From Fragilariopsis cylindrus CCMP1102 (taxonomy: Eukaryota; Bacillariophyta; Bacillariophyceae; Bacillariales; Bacillariaceae): a DNA stretch of 26,301 bases. Where the stretch lies: NCBI GenBank assembly GCA_900095095.1, contig FMBT01000048.1, forward strand, positions 1 to 26,301, written 5' to 3'. Position numbers and translations under genes: made by a program. Every line of letters begins with the position of its first letter. Positions within the stretch are counted from its first letter, which is position 1. Shown here one piece after another: positions 1 to 10,351 of the stretch. A model generated the notes under the pieces. That model did no database searches. It saw nothing but the letters and a program-made list of their open reading frames with translations, and was not told the DNA's origin.

Positions 1-347
1 ACATGAGAAGATAAGATTCCTAATTATTCTCAGAACAAAAAATATATTTTAAGGCAGGATATAACTTTGAGTGTCTTTCTTATGCTTGGGTCCTAGTCTT
101 CAGCAAATGCACATATTGCTTTGTTCCTTGCTGCCACTTTCATAGTTAGCATTGTCATCTCAATATTCAACTAAGTTGAGTACGTGGGATAGATAGTCTT
201 CCGTTTAAACGATGTTCTTTTTTTCTAAAGCATAGCCGATATGACTTACAACAGAAATTATACGTCATAGTCACCACCTTTATCAGCATAATTGTATTCA
301 AGATATATATATATATATATATATATATAACGTACATGCTACTATAT
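1..347. other. Intergenic spacer at left edge
   Basis: AT-rich spacer downstream of the pyrophosphatase gene, which ends at 348 on the minus strand. It holds a pure (TA)n run at about 303-329. I see no convincing coding frame on either strand and no RNA gene. It probably contains the 3' UTR of the pyrophosphatase. Confidence 0.6.
303..329. repeat. (TA)n microsatellite
   Basis: Uninterrupted TA dinucleotide run just downstream of the pyrophosphatase stop codon; likely within its 3' UTR or the spacer. Confidence 0.9.
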
Positions 348-1496
348 CTAAAAGGATATGCCATCTTCGTCATCATCATTTTTCTGTTCATCAAAATGGT
401 GTTCGTCCAAATTGGGAGCCATTAAACTCAAGGAGTTTTTCGATAGTTTCCTAACAAGTCCCTTCACTTCTTCGCCCAAATCAGCTGACATATTTCTCTC
501 CTTCTCACCAGAGACCAAATCCTTCCAAGCATGATTGCACTCATCAATTACTGTCATTGCGTATGCTTTGTTCATAAAACGTTCATCGAGGCCGAATGTG
601 TTTGGGGGCTTTCCATCAGGGATCTTGTACGTACGATACCATTCGCGAATAGCGTCCAACAAACCAGGCAATTGCTCTTCGACATCTTCGATATCATTCA
701 TAAAGGGGGCCCATTTGTCGTCTTTATCAATAGTAATAATCTTCCAGTCGGCCTCACCTTCATCGATCATCATCAGAACTCCAAGAACCTTAACAGGACG
801 AACACCACCTACACCGCAAATTCTAGCTCCAATTTCACAGACATCTACCGGATCATTGTCACCTCGGCAACCATCGGCATCAGGGTGGACAAAGGTCGGA
901 TCCTCCCATGTCTGAGGAAAGCATCCATAGTTAAAGAAGATATCACCTTTTTTGAACTGAATAATTATGCGATTCAAAACTAAACGTTAGACATTTTCAA
1001 TCTATATGGTACCGTCAAACAGGATATAAAATTCATTCAAGTTATTAGTGATTTACCTCGCGAAGTACACCCTTCTTCGTGTCTTGTTTGATAGGAGTAA
1101 AATCTTCGTCAGTGGCGATTTCATACTTTTTCCTGGTAAAAGAGAAACAGAAAAAGTGAGTATTCTAACATCTCAATCAGATACCAATATTATTAAGTAT
1201 ATTTACTGTACATTCATTTACCTTGTAAACTTAGGAATTTCACACACAAAGTTCAAGCAATCAGTCTTCTCGTTGGTTGCAGGATCAATATGGACAAGAC
1301 TAACATCATGCCAAAGTGAAATAGTTTTCCCCTTATGATCACCATCACCACCATGCTTCGCGTGGACTCGATATTCTAAGGTATTTTCTTCTCCCTCTTC
1401 GTGAAGATTAATATCTTTGTCAGATCCAAATGAATCGGAACGCTTGGGTGCCATCCTTGGCACGTCATCGTTAAGTGGTACCATTGATTCTTCCAT
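348..1496 (-). CDS. Soluble inorganic pyrophosphatase (family I)
   Basis: Hydrolyses pyrophosphate to two phosphates, pulling biosynthetic reactions forward. I predict three exons on the minus strand: 1496-1222, 1132-1057 and 956-348. The GT-AG introns are 89 and 100 nt, and phases match across both joins (2, then 0). The product is about 319 aa, slightly longer than the 287 aa yeast enzyme. The family signature DNDPVDV, whose aspartates bind Mg2+ and substrate, is at about residues 149-155. It is preceded by the conserved NYGCFPQTWEDP, and exon 2 supplies IKQDTKKGVLRE, also typical of eukaryotic enzymes. The start is the ATG at 1496; the N-terminus is hydrophilic with no signal or transit peptide, so a cytosolic or nuclear location is inferred. 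The C-terminus is acidic (about residues 300-319). Identification is secure; exon edges are predictions. Confidence 0.95.
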
Positions 1497-1862
1497 TGTG
1501 GCGAATTATTTCTTCTTTAGACTAGGAGTAAATTGATTCGTCTATACTACACTGTACGGTAATAAATGAGAACTGTAGTAAGAATGCGTTGAGACTTTGA
1601 CGAGAAACAATACACTAATGACTGATGACGACGACGCGGATAATGAGAACAATAAAACGTAAGATTTGCAGCCAAAAAGCTCTTCGAATCGAACGAGAAT
1701 CTGTTATCTCATTAACAGTGACGTACTAGTACCGGTAGGAGTTTTCATTCGATTACCCACGAGATAAAATCAATAACGGGCATAAATCTAAATCTGATAA
1801 TTTGGGGGAGACGATTTTCTCGATTTCTATAGTATCATAATTTTTTCCGTGCTGACAATTAT

Positions 1863-2003
1863 GATATCTAAGTACAGTGCGTACTATGTGGTTGTTATAA
1901 ATGAACAAGATGTATTACATATACAGGAATGATTAGATATCTAAGTACTATGTTGTTGTTATAAATAATGAACAAAATTCTCATATACAGGAACTATTAG
2001 ATA
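1863..2003 (+). repeat. Imperfect tandem duplication, about 70 bp unit
   Basis: Copy 1 (1863-1935) and copy 2 (1936-2003) both begin GATATCTAAGTAC, continue TATGT(G/T)GTTGTTATAAAT, then GAACAA, CATATACAGGAA and end in ATTAGAT. Copy 2 lacks a short AGTGCGTAC segment and carries an extra AAT. Confidence 0.85.
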
Positions 2004-2020
2004 GGATTCAGTAATATAAT

Positions 2021-2022
2021 CA

Positions 2023-2070
<48 letters not shown>
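2021..2070. repeat. Compound (CT)n-(TA)n microsatellite
   Basis: A CT dinucleotide run (about 2021-2044) passes directly into a TA run (about 2044-2070). It lies in the divergent spacer, immediately after the 70-bp tandem duplication. Confidence 0.9.
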
Positions 2071-2914
2071 CCTAGGCAATATATATGGTGCATACGCAGT
2101 TTGAATAGAGATTTTTTCTTCCACCGTTTCTTCGAAAGCTTCACGTTGTACTGTAATTGAAATTGTTTATATATATGTAATTTATTTTGAGTCTTTTTGA
2201 TGTTTCTGATTGTTTTGGACTTAACTTTCCCAAATTGAGGCAACATAAAAACCTCTGTCGTCACCGAAAGTGTGGTCCTCGATTATTACATGTCGACCCC
2301 TACCAGCAGGAGAAAAATCGATCACATCAACATATCTTCTTGTTCTTCTTCTATTTTTTTATAGATCTTTTTATAAGATGATACGATCGAATTCCAAACA
2401 ATCCGATCAGGAATGTACCGCAATACATGAATAAGAAATTTTGGAAATTTTTCCAGAATATTTCCGAATGATAAACGAAACTCCGTTACCGTCATATCAT
2501 CGTTTTGTTTATGCTGAATATTGGTTTCTGGTATAATTGATTTTTTTGATCTCTCGTCGACGGCGCGTTTTGGAAAGAGAATCAATTATTGAAACTGGGC
2601 GAATGTGAGGTGCCTGTTCTTGATTCTAAAAATTATTCGATTCAATGGCTGATTGTACAAATCGGGACGAGGAATTCTTTTGCCTAGACGCACTTTCGAA
2701 TTTGAGTTATAAAAATACAAAATACCTCCATATTATTGAATATCCTGCTAGTATCTCGCATATCACCAGCATACCGGTATATACGTGTGCTCGATTGATT
2801 ATTGCGCGAAAAGATTTTTCCGCGCCGACATCGTGGATTTCTTTTTCGTCTTTGGCTCCCGAATTTAATTGATATAATGGCAAAGCTACAGTACAAAATC
2901 TTGTACTTCATCCC

Positions 2915-4336
2915 ATGATGGAAGTCAGATCCGAAGCTAGGACAATCGATCCAATCCTTAACTTACCTGTTCATTCTTCGGTAAAATCGATTTGTTTTGT
3001 CTCACAAAAGAATCCTGATGATTTCTGTAAAGAATACGAAGGCAATAATGTCGATGACATTGATAGTAGCAGTAGTCAGAGTAGCGAAGATGACGACGAG
3101 GAAGATGACGATGACGATGAAATACGATTTCGTTCAAATATATTATTAAGCCAAAAGGGAAAAGATCCTGACTGTAATCGCAATAACAATTCACGACGCC
3201 GGGTCTCGTTGAATGGTAGATTTTTGGCTTCCTGTCATAGCGATGGTGAAGCGCTACTTTGGGATTTAAATAATCAAAAAACAATGACAACTATTTCATC
3301 TCCTCGTGGTGGACCTGGAATGACAATAAGAAGAACGGATGACCCCTCGAAAATCCTTTATCAAACTCGTGATCCTAAAGGAATTGTTTCGCTCCATTCT
3401 ATAGATCGATGTGTTGGGGCGGCATCGACGTCAAGATCAAATACTAATGCTACAACAACTCGTCAATACGAGACTTTCAGTCGAACCTTTTGTCAGGCTG
3501 CTCCTTGTTACGGAAACAAGAATTTGTTAGCTTTACCGTCCATTGATGATTCTACAGTAATAGTGGTAGACGAAAGGGCTGGTTCTAATAATGTGGCAAA
3601 ATACAATATTAAGGGCCATGGGATGCTGACTAGTCTAGCTCTATGTGATAGTGCCACTACAAATAATGCCAGTGGAAGGCCGGTCCTCGCGTGTGGAATG
3701 GAGAGTGGGACTGTAACTTTCTTTGATATTTCGGATGGTAGCTCATCGCAATCCTCTTCTGAAGCAGCTTCTTTCTCGTTGGGTAAGGAACCTATTCTTA
3801 CTCTTGATCTAGTACCCTCTGGCGCATCAGCTGTAACACCGAACAATGCTATTCCTGGACCAGAAAATAATAGCATTCCTAGTGAAAGCATCTCGAATTC
3901 ATTACTAGTAGCAGCTGGGATGGCCGGTGACGCGGAAGACATATCCCAATTGAGCAATAACGAGGTGGGACGAGCAGCAATTTTCAAAACTGTATATTGT
4001 CACAATAATGATTATACAACACCAATATGGACCTTCAAACAACGTGCACGTCTTTCAACCTGTAGTGTTGATAATGACAACTTTCATGGGAAACCTGGTG
4101 TATCAATTTGTCGCTTTCGTCCACAAGATGGCCGTTTATTGGCAATTGGAGGATGGGATTATCGAATCCGTCTATTTGAACGATCGAAAGGAAATGCCAT
4201 GGCTGTATTGAAGGGAAATGGAGGAAGTATTGCCGATCTTGATTGGTCTCCAGATGCCTGTACATCAGGACTTTTGGCAAGTGCAAGCGGAAATGATAAA
4301 TCGATTGCGATATGGCAATGTTTTGCAAAAAGATGA
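2915..4336 (+). CDS. WD40-repeat protein, GNB1L/ASTRA-associated ASA1 type
   Basis: Single-exon protein of 473 aa. The order of segments fits the GNB1L/ASA1 family, beta-propellers linked to the ASTRA/TTT machinery that matures PIKK kinases. The opening DPILNLPVHSSVKSICF is the first blade; LASCHSDGEALLWDL is a WD repeat; RPVLACGMESGTVTFFDIS is the middle blade. Near the C-terminus, RPQDGRLLAIGGWDYRIRLF and GLLASASGNDKSIAIWQ form the last two blades; the GGWDxRIR element is the most diagnostic. An acidic Ser/Asp/Glu insertion at about residues 45-72 and a Ser/Asn-rich stretch near 310-330 are extra loops. The start at 2915 is followed by a second ATG. It converges on the TauE gene with about 127 nt between stops. 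Family assignment is good; the PIKK role is inferred from homologues. Confidence 0.8.
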   Translation: MMEVRSEARTIDPILNLPVHSSVKSICFVSQKNPDDFCKEYEGNNVDDIDSSSSQSSEDDDEEDDDDDEIRFRSNILLSQKGKDPDCNRNNNSRRRVSLNGRFLASCHSDGEALLWDLNNQKTMTTISSPRGGPGMTIRRTDDPSKILYQTRDPKGIVSLHSIDRCVGAASTSRSNTNATTTRQYETFSRTFCQAAPCYGNKNLLALPSIDDSTVIVVDERAGSNNVAKYNIKGHGMLTSLALCDSATTNNASGRPVLACGMESGTVTFFDISDGSSSQSSSEAASFSLGKEPILTLDLVPSGASAVTPNNAIPGPENNSIPSESISNSLLVAAGMAGDAEDISQLSNNEVGRAAIFKTVYCHNNDYTTPIWTFKQRARLSTCSVDNDNFHGKPGVSICRFRPQDGRLLAIGGWDYRIRLFERSKGNAMAVLKGNGGSIADLDWSPDACTSGLLASASGNDKSIAIWQCFAKR

Positions 4337-4463
4337 TCATATATATACTATATCCTATATCCTATACGATCGCGAGAGATTTAGGCGAAAAGAACAACTA
4401 TTATTTTTTAATGGTATTCTTCTTCGTCAAAAAGAGCAGGTGGGTAACTTAGCTATGGTTAAC

Positions 4464-6759
4464 TTAGTTTATCCTATAGCCTTCGCATAGCCCTCCTTCT
4501 GCGTACGAACTATCGCCATTTCTAACAATCTGTATGACATATTGCAATGTCATCAGCAAGGCACACAGCATAATGACACTACCAGTACAATATGCAATAA
4601 AAGAATTTCTCTCGAAGTTTGCCGCTCCAGTCGGTGTCTGTCTCGCTCTTTGCATGATTCCCATACCAATCAGTGAGCCAATAAAACCAAGTACGAAGCA
4701 AACGACAGCGTAGTCCCACATAATTAAGTTAAAAACAGCAAAGGAGCTTGACGTCAGCAATGTTGTAAAAAACACCATCGTTGATGAGGTTGCTATACAA
4801 ATTGCGGGATGGACACCCATGGCCAACATTAATGGAACTGTAATCATTCCACCACCAACTACGGACGGTAGGAATAACAAGAAAAATGTAAGCGTACAAG
4901 CATTATAATAAGGAGTAAACAATAAAGATAAAATATATTATTTATATGTATCACTTACTTCCAAACATACCAGCAAATAGACCTGCTAGAATAAAGGTGC
5001 ATGGATAGACAACTGCTTTACGTTGATCCCACTTGATATCACCATGAACATAGTCAAAGCGAATGATTTCTTTTAGCTCGTGACGATTGACAAGGTAGGT
5101 CTGAAGAAATATAGTAAAAAATAAATAATACGCAATTTATTGAGAACCAAAATATGAATTAAAATGTATGAAAATTTCCAATATCAATTGCCACTAACGT
5201 GAATACTAGTACAGTACAAGTGCATAACAGAACGAACGTTAAAAACCTACCTGTGCTGCCCAAGCAGAGGAAACCAAAAAGGCTATCATGATAATATGTA
5301 CTACCCAAAAGGCCACACTACCACATTGAATACCCCACGGACTTTTGAAAGCGCCTCCTCCAAGGGTAACGTTCAAAAACATAAGAACTGAAAATTTTGC
5401 AGTAAGTGCTAGAACTTTACTTCGTGGGGTGACCTTTTCCTGTTCGATTAGGTCTGATCGCAATGTGACAAAATCTGGATTGAGAATCAATATACGTTGT
5501 CTCTCATAAACATCCATCCGTGGAGAAACTGGAGTCGTATCGAAACTCTTTGTTTCAAACGTTTGGGTGCGAACTGGTGATGGGGGAATGTATGAATCGC
5601 CTCCCCTATTACTTTCTGGATCGACGCCAGGCAAGGCATCTGCACTCCACGCATGTTCAGACATTCGAAATGCAGTCCGGAACGACGCAACTCTGCTCAG
5701 ATAGTCGGATCTTGCCGATTTTAAGTGTTCAATATATCTCTTTTCTGCGTCGTACATTCGTTTTGCTTTTGCTAGTGTAGAATGAGCCACAATACTTAAA
5801 AGAAGAACTAGTAGGACCGAAAGGACCTTTCCTGATATTACACGATGCAGGATAGACCCGAACACTGTACCGACCAGTACTAGAGGTTCCATAACAAGAA
5901 TCAAATCCCAGTCAATAATTGGTCGGTCCGCGAGAGGATGACGTCGTCTTAAATTCAACATTATACCAGCTAGGGATCCTCCCAAAACTGTGACAGAACC
6001 AAGTGGAATTGCTTGCTTTGGAGTTAATCCGGTTGCAATAATATAAATTGGAACAACAAGACCCCCGCCACCTATCCCCCCTAGACTGCCTAGTGTGGCG
6101 CCCAAGGATGCTAACATAAATCCAATCACATCTCTCCGTGTCAATGGTAGAAGAGATGGAGGGATGGCGTCACCAACATATCTGTAGAAATCATCATCAT
6201 CACCGACGTAATCATCCCAGTAGTCTGGATTCCTCCAGTAGTCATCGGCATTATCTCGACTATCTGAGTCGCTACTAGATGATAAGTCCCGATGCTTATT
6301 TAAATCATCATCTTCATCATTATTGTCGTTATTGTTATTATCATTATTATTCCATTCCGTAAATTCGTTTATCTCTTCTTCATTCTCATTGTACTTATTT
6401 TTGTTAGAGAAAGCGTCCACATCGGGTGTGTGAAAGGCCACCTCCTCATGTGATGGATTGTTCCAAAAAACAATTTTATTTTTCCATGACGACGACGACG
6501 ACGACGACGACGATGATGACTTAGAAAAATCTGATTTTGTATTTGACTGATGCGCTTCTGCTGTATTGGTATTGGTCTCAATTTTCCCCAATGCTAGACC
6601 TGGAACTACAAGAAGGAAAAGAGCTATCCGCATTCGATGCCATTTTTTAGAATTTTCTAAGGAATATGCATTATAATTGTACGTGGAGGTAGCGGTTGTT
6701 TGGCAGGAAGATGCACGACAACGTGAACTTTCCCGGGTCTTCTTTTTACGGAGCGGCAT
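4464..6759 (-). CDS. TauE/SafE-family membrane transporter (putative sulfite/anion exporter)
   Basis: Predicted exons on the minus strand: 6759-5251, 5100-4959, 4858-4464. The introns (150 and 100 nt) are GT-AG and phases match, giving about 681 aa. The family's two-fold repeat is plain: the first half has GSLGGIGGGGLVVPIY (near residue 230), the second AGLFAGMFGIGGGMITVPLM, which is split by the second intron. Several hydrophobic segments follow each. Family members move small organic or sulfur anions (sulfite, sulfoacetate, taurine-related) across membranes; the substrate here is unknown. A hydrophobic segment at about residues 44-58 looks like a signal peptide; an internal ATG at 6633 would place it at the N-terminus. 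A poly-Ser run and an acidic Asn/Asp-rich stretch (about 80-190) lie between it and the core. The halves are joined by a soluble loop of roughly 100 residues. The upstream in-frame extension to 6783 has no ATG. Confidence 0.88.
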
Positions 6760-7411
6760 TGTAATAGGGATATAATTAATCAATCAATAATCGATTAATG
6801 AAGAAAGGCTAATATGAAATGCGTATGGAAAAGAGGTCGCTTGCGTAGGAAGTAGTTGTTGTTCGTTCTTTAGACAGAATTATTGATCTTCCGAATTGAT
6901 ATTTGAACTGCACCATAACCATTCCAACAGAAATTCTGTGTAAAAAAATCTATTACCGTTAATAATACCAGGATACCGTATATGTTCAATAAATACCGGT
7001 GGGAACGCTGTTAACAATTATTACTACCAATATATACCGGCATATCGTTATATTAGTACGCTTATTATTTCCGTTACAATACATGTACGCGCGAGGCAGC
7101 GCGGCGACTAATCTCAAAATCGTGTGGATTTTTTTAATTTATTTTTCGTGCAAATTTTTTATCCACGTATGAAAGAAAGATACATAGGCGAACTATAAAT
7201 CCAAGATCTAGAAAGCCTTTAGGTTCTCAATAATGTTGAAGAGCAAAAGTACCGATGGAAGTCAATTAAATCAGAGTACATCATATTGTAACAACAACAA
7301 CAATAGCAGGCATAGACATAATAGCAGCAAAAGAGACAAACGGTTTTCAGCAGTCACTTCAGTACCAACCCAACCCAGATCTTATTATTACTATTATTAT
7401 AATATCAAGAT
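6760..7411. other. Divergent promoter region and upstream leader
   Basis: Spacer between the TauE start (minus) and the SAP/ARM gene (plus). TATAAAT at 7194-7200 is a plausible TATA box for the plus-strand gene. A 60-codon open frame (7233-7415), rich in Asn, Ser and Tyr, begins about 35 nt downstream of it and overlaps the ATG at 7412 by four bases (ATGA type). It could be an upstream ORF or the true N-terminus separated by another -1 frame change; the sequence alone cannot tell. Several TACCGG/ACCGGTA elements lie at 6970-7040. Confidence 0.5.
7194..7200 (+). promoter_or_regulatory. Candidate TATA box for the SAP/ARM gene
   Basis: TATAAAT lies 33 nt before the first downstream ATG (7233) in an AT-rich divergent spacer. 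The motif alone is weak evidence in this base composition. Confidence 0.35.
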
Positions 7412-7683
7412 ATGAGTAATATCAGAAATAATAATCCCTTTCCGGTGGCTATTAAAAAAGAAGAGGGAGTAGTGGACGAAGATGAAGACGATACTATCAG
7501 CAATAATAACAACAACAACAACAAGCGTCAACGATGCGATGGTGGTGGCAACTTGACGAGAGGGCAGGGTCGGTACAAGTAAAACGCGAAGAAGAAGACA
7601 ACAATAATAATAACGACACTGGTGGTAATACCACTGCTACTACTAATACTACTAATCCTACTATATCAACGACGTCATCATCA

Positions 7684-7721
<38 letters not shown>

Positions 7722-10351
7722 CATGATGATGACGGACGAAGATAAAGATAATATTACGAATAATAATGTGGTTACTACTAGTACTACTACTTCTATTACA
7801 CGTACTGATATTGATACTGATACTGATAACAATGATAATAATAATGAAGCAGTAGAACAACAACCACCACCACCACCACCACCTCTTGCTTCTCATATTA
7901 CAGTTAAGGAATGGATTAATGTAACAGATCTTTTATTTTCTACTTCTAGTAAAAATTATGATGTGAATATGAATGTTCTGGATGATTATGAAAATACCTT
8001 TATTAATAATATTTATATTTCATTAGAAAAAAAATTCCTATGTCCACTGACGATGAATTAAAGATAATTATTTGTAATCATATAAAAGTTTTAATTGCAA
8101 ATAAAAATAATAACAATAGTAATAATAACAAGAGATGTCGCGATGATAATGATAATGATGATGGACCACCTACTAAAAAAGCTGGTGGGACTAGTACTAC
8201 GACAACAACAACAACTACGGATGATGATGATGATGATTCACCATCACTACCATCACCTGAAGTAGCACAAGAACCTGCTATCGTTCCTCCGGTAAAAATA
8301 AAAAGATCTTCTAGTCGTCATCGACAAACAACGGATCGACTTGTCGATCATGGTGGTACTACTACTTGTTATTCTAATGATTATTATTGTAATAATTATA
8401 ATTATAATAATGGAGGGAAAACTAAACCTTCCACCAGTAATAATGACAATGATGCTGCTGCTGCTGCTGCTACCCCCACCAGCAACGACGACGTTTTTAA
8501 AATGACGGTCAAAGAGCTTCAGAGTGAATGTAGAAAGCGAGCAATCCCATGTTCCAGATTAAGGAAGTTGCCTTAGTTGAAACACTTCAAAGTAGAATGA
8601 ATAGTACCGCCATCGGTGCTGATCCTGTTTCTTCTCCTTCTGTTGTTGTGTTGGTGTTGCTGCTGGTACCATCATCGCCGATGCCGCCACTGACGCCGAC
8701 GGGGTAGGAAGATCCATCAATAATAAGAAGTTACCGCCATTGTCATCGTCGTCATCGTCGTCGAATAACCTAAGAAACGCAAGACAAGGAGAAGATAAAA
8801 GTAGTAATAATAATAATAATATAGTCGCAAGAAAAAGAAAACTAAGCGAAGCGAAGCAGAACAAGATGATTGTTCTGTACTATCGACACCATATGAATTA
8901 TCAAAACTACTATGTGAGATTGTTAATATCAAAACTACTACGAGTGGTGGTGATGATAATGATGATGATGAAAGACATTACCATTCACGTGAAGATTCAT
9001 TACGTACATTAAAGAAGCTTTATCGTTGGTCTTATAATGAAGGCAATGGGAAGTTTTTAAAGTGTTTTCATCGTTATGCAGGTATGTACAAATTATTAGA
9101 TTTTATGTCTATTGTTTTGAATGATAATAATCACAATTAATCGCAGACGATGATAATAATAATAATAATTTTAATATCGATAATTATATTGGTAATGTTG
9201 ATATGGATAATAAAATCCTCATTGACAATATGAATTGTATTAAATACGTATCCGGTATTATTGGTTGTATTTGTTGCAAGGGTGATTGGGAAGACAACAG
9301 GGACATTGCAATCAAATTAGCATCAACATTACTTCATGATTATAATTGCGATGATGATGATAATGAAGACGATGATCCTAATAATAATAATGATAGCGGT
9401 GATGGACTGGAAATTCTTTTACGTTTGAATCAACAATTCAACCCTACTCTTTTTAATTCTTATGGAAACGATAACGGCGATGGCGATATCGCCATCGAAA
9501 TCGACAAAAACAACAACAACAACATTTCGTCATTAGAATTGAAGTCTATACAAGAAATTTGGAATGCATTACGGAATATGACATCATTTGATGATACCAT
9601 TTTACTTTCTGAAAAACAGGCAGTGATGGTACTCGATTCAGGGATTCAAATGATCGAAAAACTAACTAATATTACTACTACTAGTTGTTCTACAACAAGT
9701 ACGGCTGCACATATTGCTGATAGCAGCAACAACAACAACAGCAGCAGCAATATCTCGATTATGATATCAGGAATCTTATATCAAATTTTTGGTGCTTTTA
9801 AAAACATTATTCTTGATGATTTAATAACCAAAAAAGATTTCCGTAGATTGAATGTTGTATCGAAATGTTTGCAAATTTTTCAACAACAAAGGACGGCAAC
9901 GACAATGGAGAAGAAAAAGAAAAAGAAGAAAGGAAGTAGCAGCAATAAAGGTGTTGTCGATGACGCCATCTCATGGAATATATGCAGTGGTGATGAGGCA
10001 TTAACAGAAGTTGCTTTAGATTTCCTTGATGGATGTCGTTTTAGAAAATTACTGTCATCATCATCGTCAAAAAGTAGTAGTAATGATGATTATGAAACTA
10101 TTCTACCGGTATGTGTAATTACACTTGATGAATTTGGTTCCACAAATTATATTATTCGAAATGCTGTTATTGAATTACTAGAAGCAGCAATATCAAGCAA
10201 GGTACCTACAAGAAAAATTGAACTTGCAGGTGTGAAAGAATTTGACAAAGGTATCATTCAAGTTCTATCCCATATTAGAACATCGGCAGATATCGATGTT
10301 GATGAGAAAGGAAGATTACGTAAACTTATTTTCAAAATTATGGGAGAATAA
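7412..10351 (+). CDS. SAP-domain and ARM-like repeat protein of a diatom family; reading frame broken
   Basis: Coding signal runs through this span but jumps frame. 7412-about 7565 (DGGGNLTRG) passes to about 7565-8030 (VKREEED, then ITVKEWINVTDLLFS). Then 8040-8565 carries an acidic and poly-Thr stretch ending in a SAP-like helix pair, MTVKELQSECRKRAIPCSR. The next frame continues it as VALVETLQSRM (8569 on); then about 8650-8835 (Ser/Asn-rich, RKRK), and 8841-9081 (STPYELSKLLCEIV, LKKLYRWSYNEGNGKFLKC). A 65-nt GT-AG intron (9082-9146) follows, then an intact exon to 10351. That exon resembles the ARM-like C-terminal half of diatom proteins I recall (VLDSGIQMIEKL, ITKKDFRRLNVVSKCLQIF, DEKGRLRKLIFKI). 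All five jumps have the same -1 sense, as from single missing bases. SAP domains bind DNA; function unknown. It is either an active gene with sequence errors or a decaying copy. Confidence 0.6.
9082..9146 (+). other. Intron in the SAP/ARM gene
   Basis: GTATGT donor after GCAG and TTAATCGCAG acceptor, 65 nt, phase 1. The join gives a Gly-to-Asp codon change and keeps the frame open (YADDDNN). This is the shortest well-supported intron in the window. Confidence 0.8.

Larger units (their letters stand above)
1497..2914. other. Large divergent intergenic region
   Basis: A 1.4 kb gap between the pyrophosphatase start (minus) and the WD40 gene start (plus), much longer than the other spacers here. 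It holds an imperfect 70-bp tandem duplication (1863-2003), a compound CT/TA microsatellite (2021-2070) and TAC-type heptamers near both gene starts (TACGGTA 1555-1561, TACAGTA 2887-2893). Open frames at 2187-2381, 2322-2585, 2645-2872 and 2684-2911 are all under 90 codons, overlap each other on opposite strands and resemble nothing I know, so I do not call a gene. A non-coding RNA cannot be excluded. Confidence 0.6.

Noticed and set aside
2645-2911. 75-codon frames on both strands upstream of the WD40 gene
   Set aside because: Overlapping on opposite strands, no similarity, ordinary composition; most likely promoter sequence.
3508-3987. Minus-strand open frame of 159 codons
   Set aside because: It is antisense to the WD40 gene, whose sense frame has clear family motifs; the antisense product resembles nothing.
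7497-7896. Minus-strand Leu/Val/Ile-rich frames
   Set aside because: They are the complement of Asn/Thr trinucleotide repeats in the SAP/ARM gene, which read as hydrophobic runs on the other strand.
8025-8038. Programmed -1 ribosomal frameshift at the A8 run
   Set aside because: The run could act as a slippery site, but the other breaks in the same gene lack such heptamers, so a common error process is more likely than recoding.
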